NCBI GenBank assembly: GCA_003963005.1
Contig: RXJW01000120.1
Span: 1 to 51,405, forward strand
Source of the DNA: Burkholderiales bacterium
GTDB taxonomy: Bacteria; Pseudomonadota; Gammaproteobacteria; Burkholderiales; Burkholderiaceae_C
DNA length: 51,405 bases
Direction of reading: 5' to 3'
Below are positions 9,073-19,948 of the stretch, one piece after another. The stretch's first letter is position 1; the number at the start of each line of letters is the position of its first letter. The position numbers and the translations under genes are program-made. A model generated the notes under the pieces. The model saw nothing but the letters and a program-made list of their open reading frames with translations. It had not been told where the DNA came from and searched no databases.

Positions 9073-9076
<4 letters not shown>
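8207..9076 (-). CDS. Hypothetical exported/membrane-anchored protein, translationally coupled to argH
   Basis: 289 residues. A lysine-bearing N-terminus is followed by one hydrophobic segment ([19 protein letters not shown], residues about 11-29), suggesting a signal anchor or uncleaved signal peptide. An Ala/Pro/Val-rich linker runs to about residue 90. The remaining 200 residues are helical and Leu/Ala/Arg-rich, with repeated short helices ([20 protein letters not shown]) reminiscent of TPR/SEL1-type solenoids; this is a weak resemblance. Its start overlaps the argH stop by four bases (9073-9076), so it is read from the argH transcript. I do not recognise the family. A second exported protein of unknown function sits on the other side of the algZR pair (12503-13675). 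Confidence 0.75.
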
Positions 9077-10470
<1,394 letters not shown>

Positions 10471-10560
10471 GGGGGGCAGCCGGGGAAAACAGCGCGCACA
10501 ATGCGCCGCAGCCCGGGATTATCGAACGCCAACCCACAACCCGCCCGGCGGAGCACTGTC

Positions 10561-11670
10561 ATGCTCTTCTTCAAGCGCCGCGCCCAACCGCGCCACAGTG
10601 TCTGGCATGAGTCGATGCAGCTCAGCCAGTGGCTGGGTTTCGCCCCGACCGAGTTGCCGGAGCTGCCCGAACTGGCCTCCGCACCCCTGCTCGACCCGCG
10701 CCGCGCCTTCGACGTCTGCCACGTGGGGCTGGTGCTGCGCGCGGTGCTCGGTGTGCAGTTGCTGCTGGGCCTGTGCATGGCCCTGGTGGCGCGTGACCTG
10801 TCGCAATGGCTCACGATGACGGCGAACGGCACCGTGGTGACGATGTTCGCGGTGCTGTCCTGGCTGCTGACGGTCTGTGCGGCCAAGGGCCTGTGGCCAC
10901 GCCTGCCGGAGCCGGCGCAGTGGGTGTCGTTGATGAGCCTGGGCGGTGTCTGCGCGCTGATGGGCTTCGGGCTGCTGAACCTGACGAACGACGAGCCCGC
11001 GAGTGCCTGGCGCATCGGCAGCGTGTCGGCGGCCGGTGCAAGTGGTGCGGCGATGCTGCTGGCATGGCTCAAGCTGCGCGAGCACACCCAGCGGCCTGCC
11101 GACGCGCTGGCCCAGCTCGTGGAACTGCAATCGCGCATTCGGCCCCACTTCCTGTTCAACACGCTCAACAGCGCCATCGCGCTCGTCCAGGTCGACCCCG
11201 CCCGGGCCGAGAACGTGCTCGAAGACCTCGCGGAGCTGTTCCGCGTGGCGCTGGCCGATGCGAGCGAGTCCGTCACGCTCGCCGAGGAGGTGGACCTGGC
11301 GCGCCGCTACCTCGCCATCGAGCAGATCCGCTTCGGCAAGCGGCTGCGCATCGTCTGGCACCTCGATCCCGAAGCCGATGCGGCCCGCGTGCCACCGCTG
11401 CTGCTGCAGCCGCTGGTGGAGAACGCCGTGCGCCATGGTGTGGAGCCGAACGACGATGGCGGCCAGCTGACCGTGAGCACGCTGCGTCGCGGCGCCGAAG
11501 TGGAGATCCGCATCGCCAATACGGTGGGCGCGCCGTCGCGCATCACCGGGCACGGCCTGGCGTTGCGCAATGTGCGCCAGCGGCTCAAGCTGATGCACGA
11601 CGTGGCTGCGCAATTCGAGATCGAACAGACCGAACACCGCTTTGCATTGCGGATACTCGTGCCGTTATGA
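10561..11670 (+). CDS. algZ: LytS-family sensor histidine kinase (AlgZ/FimS-like)
   Basis: 369 residues from ATG 10561; the frame is open far upstream, but that region is antisense to argH and the next gene. Four hydrophobic segments span residues about 55-170. The His_kinase domain follows, with the phospho-acceptor-type motif RPHFLFNTLNS (His196), then LLLQPLVENAVRHG as N-box and GHGLALRNVRQRL as G-box of the HATPase. This lacks the classical H-box of HisKA kinases and matches the LytS/YpdA/AlgZ class. The overlap ATGA with the LytTR regulator and the argH neighbour identify it as the AlgZ (FimS) counterpart, which in Pseudomonas controls alginate and type IV pili. The regulon here is unknown. 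Confidence 0.88.
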   Translation: MLFFKRRAQPRHSVWHESMQLSQWLGFAPTELPELPELASAPLLDPRRAFDVCHVGLVLRAVLGVQLLLGLCMALVARDLSQWLTMTANGTVVTMFAVLSWLLTVCAAKGLWPRLPEPAQWVSLMSLGGVCALMGFGLLNLTNDEPASAWRIGSVSAAGASGAAMLLAWLKLREHTQRPADALAQLVELQSRIRPHFLFNTLNSAIALVQVDPARAENVLEDLAELFRVALADASESVTLAEEVDLARRYLAIEQIRFGKRLRIVWHLDPEADAARVPPLLLQPLVENAVRHGVEPNDDGGQLTVSTLRRGAEVEIRIANTVGAPSRITGHGLALRNVRQRLKLMHDVAAQFEIEQTEHRFALRILVPL

Positions 11671-12503
11671 ACGGACCCTTGCGCATCCTCATCGTCGACG
11701 ACGAACCCCTGGCCCGCCTGCGCCTGCGGGGCTTGGTGGACGCCATCCAGGAGCCGCGCTGCGAGGTCCTGGCCGAAGCGGCCACGGGCTCGCAGGCGGC
11801 AAGCTGGCTGCGTGATCACCGCTGCGACATCGTGCTGCTCGACGTCCAGATGCCTGGCGCCGACGGCCTGCAGTTCGCCGACGGTCTCGCCCAGCGCCTG
11901 CCGGGCGGCCAGGCCCCGCTGATCATCTTCGTGACGGCGCACGCGATGCACGCCCTCCGGGCCTTCGAGCTGGAGGCGCTCGACTACCTCACCAAGCCCG
12001 TGCGCCGCGAGCGGCTGCAGGCGGCGCTGGCGCGCGCGGCACAGCGCCTTGCCGAACGCGCAGCCGCGCAGGTCGGGACGCCTGTTTCAGAAGGTGAGCG
12101 GGCGCTGGTCCCCGAGCCTGCAGACTTCATCACGATCACCGATCGTGGCCGGCTGCTGCGCATCCCGGTGTCGGAGGTGCTGTATTTCAAGGCGGAGCTG
12201 AAGTACCTGACGCTGCGCACGGCGAGCGCGAGTCATGTGATGGACGGTGCCTTGTCCGACCTGGAGCAGCGCTTCGGCGAGCGCTTCCTGCGGGTGCACC
12301 GCAACGCGCTGGTGGCGCGCTGGGCGGTGCGCGAGCTGGAGCGGCATGCGCCGACCAACTTCGGCGAGCTGGACGGTGGCGACCCGAATGCCGAGGTGGC
12401 CGACACCTGGGCCGTGCGTGTCGTGCATGTGGACGAGTGGCTGGCCGTCTCGCGCCGCCAGGTGGCGGCCGTGCGGGAGGCGCTGGCCGGTCAGCGCGGC
12501 TGA
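11667..12503 (+). CDS. algR: LytTR-family response regulator (AlgR-like)
   Basis: 278 residues. Receiver domain residues 5-125 show DDEP at the acidic pocket, Asp59 in DIVLLDVQMPG, a T/A switch in VTAH and the lysine in YLTKPVRRERL. A linker leads to a LytTR DNA-binding domain (residues about 150-275) with RLLRIPVSEVLYFKAELKY and FLRVHRNALV, typical of AlgR. The start overlaps the kinase stop by four bases, and the stop overlaps the ATG of the next gene by one base, so all three are probably one operon. AlgR-type regulators bind imperfect direct repeats. I did not identify its sites. Confidence 0.9.
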   Translation: MNGPLRILIVDDEPLARLRLRGLVDAIQEPRCEVLAEAATGSQAASWLRDHRCDIVLLDVQMPGADGLQFADGLAQRLPGGQAPLIIFVTAHAMHALRAFELEALDYLTKPVRRERLQAALARAAQRLAERAAAQVGTPVSEGERALVPEPADFITITDRGRLLRIPVSEVLYFKAELKYLTLRTASASHVMDGALSDLEQRFGERFLRVHRNALVARWAVRELERHAPTNFGELDGGDPNAEVADTWAVRVVHVDEWLAVSRRQVAAVREALAGQRG

Positions 12504-13675
12504 TGGCACGGCGCTGGGTGGCTGGGCTGCTGGGCCTGGGCCTGGTCGGTGTGCTGGGGTGGCAGGGTCTGCGGCCGGCGTCGGGGCCCGGCGAGTCCGT
12601 GCAGCCGGGCAAGCAGCTTGCCCCGGCGGTTGCCGCGCCGTCAGCGCCGGATGGCAGGCCGGGCCCCGGTTCGCGCGCTGCCATTGCGCCGGCGGCGGCG
12701 TCGGCATCCGCTGCGGCGGCGGGCCTCGCGGGACTGCACATTCCCCCGGAGGGCTTGGAGATCTGCGGCATCGGCCGCATGTCCGCGGAAGAGATCCGTC
12801 GCCTGCTCCAAGACCCTGACGCGGACTCGCGCTGGGAGCGCAAGCAGGCCGCGCTCATCCAGCGCGGTGATGCCGCCCTGGCCCGCATGGCCCTGCGGCT
12901 GTCATCGGGCAGCGACCGGCAGCAGGTCGCGGCACGCCTGCTGATGGGGGATGTCGATGGCGCGGCCTTGCTCGCGGCGCCGAGTGCCGATCCGGTCGCC
13001 TACCAGCTGGCCCTGACGGCCTGCTCGCCATGGATCTCGGGCGGCCCGGTGGCCCGTTGCAGCCAGCTGTCGGCACAGCGCTGGGCGCAGCTGGACCCGG
13101 CGGATGCCCGCCCGTGGATCCACATGTTGGATGCCGCCCGGCAGCGGGGCGACCCGGCGGAGATCGACACCCTGATGGCCGAGGTGGCGGCGCGCACGAA
13201 GCTGTCGCGCGGGGCGTGGCTGCTGGTGTCGGAAGTGGCCTCGGTCATCGAGACCGAGACGGATGACGCCGCGCGAGGCCATGCCAACGTCAAAGTCATC
13301 GGCCTGGATGCGGCAATGGTCCACATCGGCCTGCTCAGCGTGATGAAGGCCTGCGACAGTGCAGACCCTGCCCATGCCCGCCGCGCGCCGCATTGCCGTG
13401 CGGCGGCGACCCAGTTGCTGGCCGCGTCCAGCGACCTGCTGGAGGCCTTGCAGGCCCAGAAGCTGGCCGACCGCCTCGGTGTGCCGAAGTCGGCGCAGGC
13501 GCATGATGCGGCCACGCTGAAAGCCGCGGGTGAGGCGCTCAACGAGCGCACTTCGGCGGTGGTGGGCTTGGACTGCGCGTCCATGGTGTCGTGGACCCGC
13601 TTCAGCCGCGAACGCGGGGAGATGGGAGAACTGGCGCAGGCTCTGTCCTTGGTGGAGCGCCGCCCGCCGCGCTGA
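12503..13675 (+). CDS. Hypothetical membrane-anchored protein in the algZR operon
   Basis: 390 residues from ATG 12503, which shares its A with the algR stop (TGATG). Residues 1-18 (MARRWVAGLLGLGLVGVLGW) form a hydrophobic anchor, followed by an Ala/Pro-rich low-complexity linker to about residue 80. The rest is an all-helical, Ala/Leu-rich domain with four cysteines (including LEICGIG, ACSPW and ARCSQLS) that could form periplasmic disulphides. I do not recognise a family. Coupling to algR suggests an accessory role in that signalling pathway. It converges on the kinase-TPR gene with a 23-bp gap. Confidence 0.75.
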   Translation: MARRWVAGLLGLGLVGVLGWQGLRPASGPGESVQPGKQLAPAVAAPSAPDGRPGPGSRAAIAPAAASASAAAAGLAGLHIPPEGLEICGIGRMSAEEIRRLLQDPDADSRWERKQAALIQRGDAALARMALRLSSGSDRQQVAARLLMGDVDGAALLAAPSADPVAYQLALTACSPWISGGPVARCSQLSAQRWAQLDPADARPWIHMLDAARQRGDPAEIDTLMAEVAARTKLSRGAWLLVSEVASVIETETDDAARGHANVKVIGLDAAMVHIGLLSVMKACDSADPAHARRAPHCRAAATQLLAASSDLLEALQAQKLADRLGVPKSAQAHDAATLKAAGEALNERTSAVVGLDCASMVSWTRFSRERGEMGELAQALSLVERRPPR

Positions 13676-13698
13676 CCCGACCCGTGCGCCTGCTGCGT

Positions 13699-16374
13699 TC
13701 AGCGCCGCTTGGGCAGCAGTTGCTCGTAACGCCGCCTCAGGGGTGACTCGCGCACCAGCGCCTGGGCGGCCGGGGCCAGTTCGGCCAGCAGGGCGTCGGC
13801 ACGGACGGTGTCGCGGGCCTGCAGCAGCGCGGCATGCCGGCGCAGGCCCGGCGCCACACGACCTGGGTGGCTGGGCGGCAGCATGGTGCTCGTGGCGGCC
13901 CAGGCCTCTTCGCCGAGGGTCAGGGCCTCGCTCTCGCGCTGCTCGCCGCGAGCCTGGTCGGCGCGCAGCTGCAGCCAGAGCGCGCGCTGCACGCCGAACA
14001 GGGCCCGCTGGGAGTCGCCCAGCTCCGCGAGCATGCCGGCAGCATCGGGCCAGCGACCTTGAGCCTGGGCGTGTTGCACGCGCAGCAGCAGGGCGGCCAG
14101 GCGATCGGTGTCATTCGCCTCGCGCTGGCCGCGTTCACGCCAGAGCAGATCGAGTTCGGTGCTGGCCGCATCGTGGCGGCCCTGGCTCAGCAGCCAGCGG
14201 ATGTAGGCCGCGCGGGTGAGTTGTGTGCCCACCGCTTCCGGCTGCCCGTGCAGCTTGATGCGCTCTGCCAGCGCGGTGCGCAGGAGTTCGTCGGCGCGGG
14301 GGTCCTCCTGCGCAGCGCGCAGCCGTGCCAGTTGGTGGCGGGCGTTGGCCAGCGCAATCGTGGACTTGCCGTCGGCGCGGGTGATCTGGTCACGCAGCGC
14401 GCTTTCCAGCAGCGGGGCAGCCTGGTCGAGCAGGCCGGCATCCACGAGCAGGGTGCCAAGCTCCCCTCGCATCTCGGGCAGGAAGGCGCTGGTGGGGCCG
14501 TAGATGCGCTCGTAGGTGGCCAGCGCCTCGCGCGCCAGTTGCAGCCCGGCGTCGAACTCGCCGCGCTCCACCAGCAGCCGCGCCAGCTGGCGCTGCGAGG
14601 TGAGCACCGAGTCGTCGCCGGAGCGGATCTCGCGCTTGATGGCCAGCGAGCGGCGGAAGAGCCGTTCGGCATCGGCCAGTTCGCCGGCCCGCCAGTCAGC
14701 CCGGGCCAGGTTGTGCATCACCTGGGCTGCGTTGAGGCTCATCTCACCCTCGGTGATGACGCGGCGCTCGAGCGACGATTCCAGCAGTCGGCGGGCCTCA
14801 GCCAGACGCCCGAGGTTGGTCAGCGTGATGCCCAGTCGGTTCTCGGCGTTGGCGATGCGGCCCAGGTCGGGCGGCTGGCGCTGCAGGGCCAGCGCCAGCG
14901 CCCGGCGCCCAGGGGCGATCGACTGTTCCGGGCGGGTGGTGTTGGCGTAGGCCAGGGCCAGATTCGCCTGCAGGCGCTCCTCCTCGTCGGGCGCGAGGTC
15001 CGGATTCTTCAGCCCCTGCTCGAACATCTCCGCGGCGCGCGGCATCTGGCCGAGCTTCTCGTACACCTCGCCCAGCACCGCCTGCAGCCGTGCGCGCTGG
15101 GCGGGCTGGTCTTTCAGCGAATCGGCCAGCTTGTCGCGGCCCTTGTCGATCAGCTCCAGCGCCGTCACGTCGTGGCGTGAGCCGGTGGCCGGGTCGGCAC
15201 CTTGGAAAAGGGCGATCACGAAGCGGCTGACCTCGCGCGTCGTGCGGGCCTCGGCTTCCGCGCGGTCGCGCTGGGCGATCAGGCTGAGCGTGAAGCCCGC
15301 CGTGCCCGCGGCCATCGCGCTGCCCACCAGCACCCACGGCCAGCGCCGGCGCAGCCACTTGCCGGCGACGTAGCCGGTGCTGCGCGGCAGGGCGGCCAGC
15401 GGCAGATGCCCCCGAAAGCGCCGCAGGTCAGCCTGCAGGCCACTCACGTCCAGGTAGCGGTCGGCCGGCAGGGCCTCGGTGGCGTGGGCCACGATGGCGT
15501 CCAGTTCGCGGCGGCGCGCCAGCGGGGCCAGAGGCCGCAGCAGTTCTTCGAGCATGCGGCCCAGGCTGAAGATGTCCGAGGCTGGCGTGGCGGCCTCGCC
15601 GGCCTGCTGCTCGGGGCTGGCATAACGCGGCGTCAGGCCGGCGCTTGCACTGTTGTCGTCACCATCCTGGCCGTCGAGGTGTGCAATGCCGAAGTCCAGC
15701 AGCATCGCGCGGCCGTCGGCACCCACGAGGACGTTGCCGGGCTTGATGTCGCAGTGGACGATGAGCTGGCGGTGCGCATGTGCGACCGCGGCACAGACCT
15801 GCTCGAACAGCGCCAGCCGCGCCTCGAGCCCCAGCCCCTGCTCGTCGCAATAGCGGTCGATGCGCTGGCCGTCGATGTACTCCATCACCAGGTAGGGGCG
15901 GCCCCGCGGCGTCGTGCCACCGTCGATCAGCCGGGCGATGTGGGGGTGGTTCAGCGAGGCGAGGATCTGCCGCTCGCGGGCGAGCTGCGCCAGCGCGTCG
16001 GGGGTGGACCAGCCCAGCAGCAGCTTGATGGCCGCGCGCTGGCGGTAGTGGCCGTCGCTGCGCTCGGCGAGGTAGACGCGCCCCATGCCGCCGTGGCCGA
16101 GTTCGGCCGACAGCGTCCATGCGCCGAGGCGGTCTCCGGGCTTCAGCTCGGGCGCCTCGGCTTCCAGCGCGGCTTCCTTCAAGGCCCTGACCGGGGCGGA
16201 GAAGGCCGTCGCTTCCGCACGGTCGGCTTCCAGCATGGCCCACACGCGCCGCCGCACCGACTCGTCCGTCTCCTGGGCCTGGAGTTGGGCGAATTGTTCA
16301 GCCGGGTCTTCCAGGTCGCAGACGGCGTTGAACAGCGCTTTCACCCGCGCATGTTCGCTGGCGGACGTGGTCAT
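13699..16374 (-). CDS. Membrane Ser/Thr protein kinase with C-terminal TPR domain
   Basis: 891 residues. An N-terminal helical stretch (1-75) is followed by a Hanks-type kinase domain: Gly-rich loop GHGGMG (93-98), Lys117 in AAIKLLL, catalytic loop HCDIKPGN (207-214), DFG (227-229) and a YASPE variant of APE. The catalytic Asp, Lys and Asn are present, but Arg of the HRD is Cys (a non-RD kinase), so activation-loop phosphorylation may not be needed. A single transmembrane helix (WVLVGSAMAAGTAGFTLSLI, about 347-366) separates it from about 500 residues of TPR-like helical repeats, which would be periplasmic. The ATG overlaps the stop of the ECF sigma gene, an arrangement that implies the kinase acts on or with that sigma factor. 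Confidence 0.93.
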   Translation of the reverse strand: MTTSASEHARVKALFNAVCDLEDPAEQFAQLQAQETDESVRRRVWAMLEADRAEATAFSAPVRALKEAALEAEAPELKPGDRLGAWTLSAELGHGGMGRVYLAERSDGHYRQRAAIKLLLGWSTPDALAQLARERQILASLNHPHIARLIDGGTTPRGRPYLVMEYIDGQRIDRYCDEQGLGLEARLALFEQVCAAVAHAHRQLIVHCDIKPGNVLVGADGRAMLLDFGIAHLDGQDGDDNSASAGLTPRYASPEQQAGEAATPASDIFSLGRMLEELLRPLAPLARRRELDAIVAHATEALPADRYLDVSGLQADLRRFRGHLPLAALPRSTGYVAGKWLRRRWPWVLVGSAMAAGTAGFTLSLIAQRDRAEAEARTTREVSRFVIALFQGADPATGSRHDVTALELIDKGRDKLADSLKDQPAQRARLQAVLGEVYEKLGQMPRAAEMFEQGLKNPDLAPDEEERLQANLALAYANTTRPEQSIAPGRRALALALQRQPPDLGRIANAENRLGITLTNLGRLAEARRLLESSLERRVITEGEMSLNAAQVMHNLARADWRAGELADAERLFRRSLAIKREIRSGDDSVLTSQRQLARLLVERGEFDAGLQLAREALATYERIYGPTSAFLPEMRGELGTLLVDAGLLDQAAPLLESALRDQITRADGKSTIALANARHQLARLRAAQEDPRADELLRTALAERIKLHGQPEAVGTQLTRAAYIRWLLSQGRHDAASTELDLLWRERGQREANDTDRLAALLLRVQHAQAQGRWPDAAGMLAELGDSQRALFGVQRALWLQLRADQARGEQRESEALTLGEEAWAATSTMLPPSHPGRVAPGLRRHAALLQARDTVRADALLAELAPAAQALVRESPLRRRYEQLLPKRR

Positions 16375-16952
16375 CAGGCTTCCAGCTCGCGGCCCAGTCG
16401 CTCGGCCAGCCAGGCACGTCCGAAGCGCAGCTCGCGGTCGATGGTGCGGGTGGAAACCTCCATCACCTCGGCGATGTCGTCGCGGCTCAGGCTCGTGAAG
16501 TAGGTCATTTGCAGCACCTGCATCGCGCGCGGGTCGATGGCTTCGAGCTCCTGCAGCAGCCGGTCCAGCGTGAGCACGTCGGCCGCCATCGATTCTTCAC
16601 CGACCGACAGCCCGCTGAGCGTGAGCTTCAGCGCGCCGCCACCGCGCTTGTCGCGCAAGCGGGCGCGGGCGTGGTCGCAGAGCACGCTGCGCATCGTGAG
16701 CGACACGGTGCCGAAGAAATGGGCGCGGCTTTGCCAGTCCTGCTGGGGCGTGGCCATCAGGCGCAGCAGCGCCTCGCTGACGACGTCCCCGCGGCTCAGG
16801 GAGGCATCGTTGGCGGCGCGCAGCCGCGAGGCGGCCATGCGCAGCAGGTCCCGGTGCAGCGTGCGGACGAGCCGGTCGAAGGCATCGCTGCTGCCGCCCT
16901 TCCAGGCTTGCAGCAGTTGGGTCAGGTCCTCGGTGTCGTCAGCCGCATCCAT
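16374..16952 (-). CDS. ECF-type RNA polymerase sigma factor linked to a Ser/Thr kinase
   Basis: 192 residues with sigma region 2 (residues about 20-95) and region 4 (about 130-185, HTH LSRDDIAEVMEVSTRTIDRELR). It matches the sigma-70 ECF subfamily often annotated as ECF sigma TIGR02999/SigZ-like. The acidic DAED of canonical region 2.2 is replaced by SRGD in SLSRGDVVSEALLRLM (residues 51-66), leaving serines at 51, 53 and 59. Its stop overlaps the start of the downstream kinase by one base, and no anti-sigma gene is adjacent. In Vibrio, the ECF EcfP is activated by phosphorylation from its neighbour kinase PknT; a similar logic is an inference here. Confidence 0.88.
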   Translation of the reverse strand: MDAADDTEDLTQLLQAWKGGSSDAFDRLVRTLHRDLLRMAASRLRAANDASLSRGDVVSEALLRLMATPQQDWQSRAHFFGTVSLTMRSVLCDHARARLRDKRGGGALKLTLSGLSVGEESMAADVLTLDRLLQELEAIDPRAMQVLQMTYFTSLSRDDIAEVMEVSTRTIDRELRFGRAWLAERLGRELEA

Positions 16953-17069
16953 GCGGCGCTGAGTTTAGTCAGCCGCAGAGGCCCCACAGGTCCCGTGTGG
17001 GAGTGACTTGCGAGGGCCTGCAGCCTAGGGAGTTCCCGCGGTGCAGCGGCGCAGCGGGCGTTCGGCGGC

Positions 17070-19856
17070 TCAGCCCGTGTTGCGCAGTCCCGCGGCAATG
17101 CCGTTGATCGACAGGTGGATGCCCCGCTGCACCCGTTCCATGGCCGGGTCATCCGGCTGGGTGCGGCGGTAGCGGCGCATCAGTTCGACCTGCAGATGGT
17201 TCAGCGGATCGATGTAGGGGAAGCGGTGCTCGATCGAGCGCGCCAGGGATGGGTTGGCGGCCAGGCGCTTGTCGTCGCCCGTGATCAGGCTCAGCGCAGC
17301 CTGGGTGCGTTCGAACTCGGCCTTGATGGCGCTGAAGATGCGCCTGCCCAGCTTCTTGTCCTCCACCAGTTCCACGTAGCGTTCGGCCAGGGCCAGGTCG
17401 GCCTTGGCGAGCACCATGTCGAGGTTGGAGAGCACCGCACGGAAGAACGGCCAGCCCTTGAACATGCGCTTGAGCAGCGTCAGGTTCTTGGCCCGCTGTG
17501 CGGGCTCGTCACCGAGGAAGGCTTCCACGCCCGACCCGAAACCGCACCAGCCGGGCAGGGCCACGCGGGCCTGGCCCCAGGAGAAGCCCCAGGGAATGGC
17601 GCGCAAGTCCTCGATGGCACGCGTGGCCTTGCGGGAGGCCGGGCGCGAGCCGATGTTGAGTTCCGCAATTTCGCGGATGGGCGTCGAGGCGAAGAAGTAG
17701 TCGGCGAAGCCCGGGGTGCCGTACACGAGGCCTCGGTAGGCCGCGAAGCTGGCGTCCGACAGCGCCTGCGCCGCCTGCAGGAAGCTCTTGGGTGCGCTTT
17801 GGGTGGGATGCAGCAGCGTGGCTTCGAGCGTGGCGGCCACCAGCGTCTCCAGGTTGCGCCGGCCGATTTCGGGGTGGGCGTACTTGGAGGCGATGACTTC
17901 GCCCTGCTCGGTCAGGCGGATCTGGCCGTTCACCGTGCCCGGGGGCTGGGCCAGGATGGCCTGGTAGCTCGGGCCGCCGCCCCGGCCCACGGTGCCGCCG
18001 CGGCCGTGGAAGAGGCGCAGCGTGAGGGGCCCTACGCGGCGGAGTTCATCGAACAGCTCCACCAGGGCGATCTCGGCGCGGTACAGCTCCCACGACGACG
18101 TGAACATGCCGCCGTCCTTGTTGCTGTCGGAGTAGCCGAGCATGATGTCCTGCTCGCCGCCGGAGCGGTCGACCATGCCGCGGATGCCGGGCAGGGCATA
18201 GAACTCGCGCATGATGTCCGGCGCCACGCGCAGGTCGCCGATGGTCTCGAACAGCGGCACGATGATCAGGTCGCTGGTCGCGTACTCGGAGAGCACGCCG
18301 CGCAGCAGGCCGGTTTCCTTCAGCAGCAGGGCCACTTCCAGCAGGTCGCTGACCGACTCGGTGTGCGAAATGATGTAGTGGCGCAGCGCCTCGCGGCCGA
18401 AGCGGGCGAGCGCCTCGCGTGCGGTCTCGAAGGTGGCGAGTTCGAACTGGGTCTTGTCCGTGTAGGTGGCCCCGATGACGCGCAGCGGGCGCGCGTCGTT
18501 CAGCAGGCGCAGCAGCAGTTCGCGCTTGTGGCCTTCGTCCAGGGCCGAGTAGTCGCCCTCGATGCGGGCGGTGGCCAGCAGCTCGGCGATGACGAGCTCG
18601 TGCTGGTCGCTGCTCTGGCGCAGGTCGAGCGTGGCGAGATGGAAGCCGAACACCTGCACCGCGCGGATCAGCGGCGCCAGGCGCGGCGCGATCAGGGCCT
18701 GGGCGTGGTGGCTCTTGAGCGAGGCCTCGATGGTGCGCAGGTCGGCCAGCAGCTCGTCCGGATTGCGGTACGGGTCCTGCGGGGCCACGGCATGGCGCAG
18801 CGCCTCGGTGCCCGTCAGCTCGTGCAGCGTGGCGGCCAGCCGGGCGTACATGCCGGTGAGCGCACGGCGATAGGGTTCGTCCAGGCGGTGGGCGTTCTGG
18901 TCGGGGCTGCGCTCGGCCAGCAACTGCATCTCGGGCGACACCCCGGTCAGGCGCAGCGAGATCGACAGCTCGGCGCCCAGCTCGTGCAATTCGGTCAGGT
19001 AGTGGCGCAGCGCGACTTCGCTCTGCCGCTGCATGGCGCGCCTGAGCGTGGCGGCGCCGACGTTGGGGTTGCCGTCACGGTCGCCCCCGATCCAGTGGCC
19101 CATGCGCAGGAAGCTGGGCAGCGGTTGGCCCGGCAGATGCTCTTCGAGCTCTGCATAGAGCTTGGGGATCTGGCGCAGGAAGGTGGACTGGTAGTACGAC
19201 AGCGCGTTCTCGATCTCGTCAGCCACCGTCAGCTTGGAGTAGCGCAGCATGCGCGTCTGCCAGAGCTGGGTGATGCGGGCGCGCAGCAGGCTCTCGGTCT
19301 CGCGCAGTTCACGCTCGGTGTTGGCGCGGTCCCGGGCTTCGAGCAGGGCGGCCACGGCGCGCTCGGCGTCCAGGATGCTCTTGCGCTGGACTTCGGTCGG
19401 GTGGGCGGTCAGCACCGGCGAGATGAAGCCGCGCTGCAGGACCTCGGCGATCTCGGCCGGGCGCACGCCGGCTTCGTGAAGGTGCTCCAGGCAGTAGGCG
19501 AGCGAGCCGGGCTGCAGGCTGCCGGCTCTTTCGTGGATGTCGCGGCGGCGGATGTGGTGGCGGTCTTCCGCGATGTTGGCCAGGTGAGAGAAGTAGCTGA
19601 AGGCGCGGATGACGCTGACCGCCTGCTCACCGGACAGGCTCTTGAGCAGCTTGTCAAAGCGCTTGCCGGCCTCCTTGTCGTGCTTGTGCCGGTAGGCCAC
19701 CGACAGCTGGCGGATGCGTTCCACCAGCTCATAGGCCTCGCGGCCTTCCTGCTCGCGGATGACGTCGCCGAGGATGCGCCCCAGCAGCCGGATGTCGGCC
19801 ACCAGGGGCTCGTTCTTGTCGGAGTCTTGGCGGGCGGGGGCGGCGCGAGGAGGCAT
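17070..19856 (-). CDS. ppc: Phosphoenolpyruvate carboxylase
   Basis: 928 residues, a typical bacterial PEPC length. The catalytic histidine lies in [13 protein letters not shown], the second signature is [10 protein letters not shown], and the glycine-rich loop is [14 protein letters not shown]. The C-terminus ends [11 protein letters not shown], the conserved PEPC tail. It carboxylates PEP to oxaloacetate to replenish the TCA cycle. The ATG at 19856 has no strong ribosome-binding site. A small palindrome lies 33-52 bp upstream. In many Burkholderiales ppc lies near hemC; here the di-heme peroxidase, two-component and receptor-halogenase genes come between them. Confidence 0.97.
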   Translation of the reverse strand: MPPRAAPARQDSDKNEPLVADIRLLGRILGDVIREQEGREAYELVERIRQLSVAYRHKHDKEAGKRFDKLLKSLSGEQAVSVIRAFSYFSHLANIAEDRHHIRRRDIHERAGSLQPGSLAYCLEHLHEAGVRPAEIAEVLQRGFISPVLTAHPTEVQRKSILDAERAVAALLEARDRANTERELRETESLLRARITQLWQTRMLRYSKLTVADEIENALSYYQSTFLRQIPKLYAELEEHLPGQPLPSFLRMGHWIGGDRDGNPNVGAATLRRAMQRQSEVALRHYLTELHELGAELSISLRLTGVSPEMQLLAERSPDQNAHRLDEPYRRALTGMYARLAATLHELTGTEALRHAVAPQDPYRNPDELLADLRTIEASLKSHHAQALIAPRLAPLIRAVQVFGFHLATLDLRQSSDQHELVIAELLATARIEGDYSALDEGHKRELLLRLLNDARPLRVIGATYTDKTQFELATFETAREALARFGREALRHYIISHTESVSDLLEVALLLKETGLLRGVLSEYATSDLIIVPLFETIGDLRVAPDIMREFYALPGIRGMVDRSGGEQDIMLGYSDSNKDGGMFTSSWELYRAEIALVELFDELRRVGPLTLRLFHGRGGTVGRGGGPSYQAILAQPPGTVNGQIRLTEQGEVIASKYAHPEIGRRNLETLVAATLEATLLHPTQSAPKSFLQAAQALSDASFAAYRGLVYGTPGFADYFFASTPIREIAELNIGSRPASRKATRAIEDLRAIPWGFSWGQARVALPGWCGFGSGVEAFLGDEPAQRAKNLTLLKRMFKGWPFFRAVLSNLDMVLAKADLALAERYVELVEDKKLGRRIFSAIKAEFERTQAALSLITGDDKRLAANPSLARSIEHRFPYIDPLNHLQVELMRRYRRTQPDDPAMERVQRGIHLSINGIAAGLRNTG

Positions 19857-19889
19857 GGCGAGGCGTCCGGAGGAGGAATTGCTATAGGA

Positions 19890-19908
19890 GAAGTAACAGA
19901 GTTACTTC
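19890..19908. promoter_or_regulatory. Inverted repeat upstream of ppc
   Basis: GAAGTAAC-AGA-GTTACTTC, a perfect 8-bp inverted repeat with a 3-bp spacer, in the 92-bp gap between the peroxidase stop and the ppc start. It is more AT-rich than its surroundings. It could be an operator for ppc or a weak hairpin ending the peroxidase transcript; there is no T run. Confidence 0.4.
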
Positions 19909-19948
19909 CCATGGACTCTAGCAGTTTCCTTCTCCGCGCGCGCGTTCT

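Noticed and set aside
16983..17001. CCCACA/TGTGGG hairpin between the ECF sigma start and ppc stop
   Set aside because: Short stem, no T tract, 69 bp from the ppc stop; not strong enough to call a terminator.
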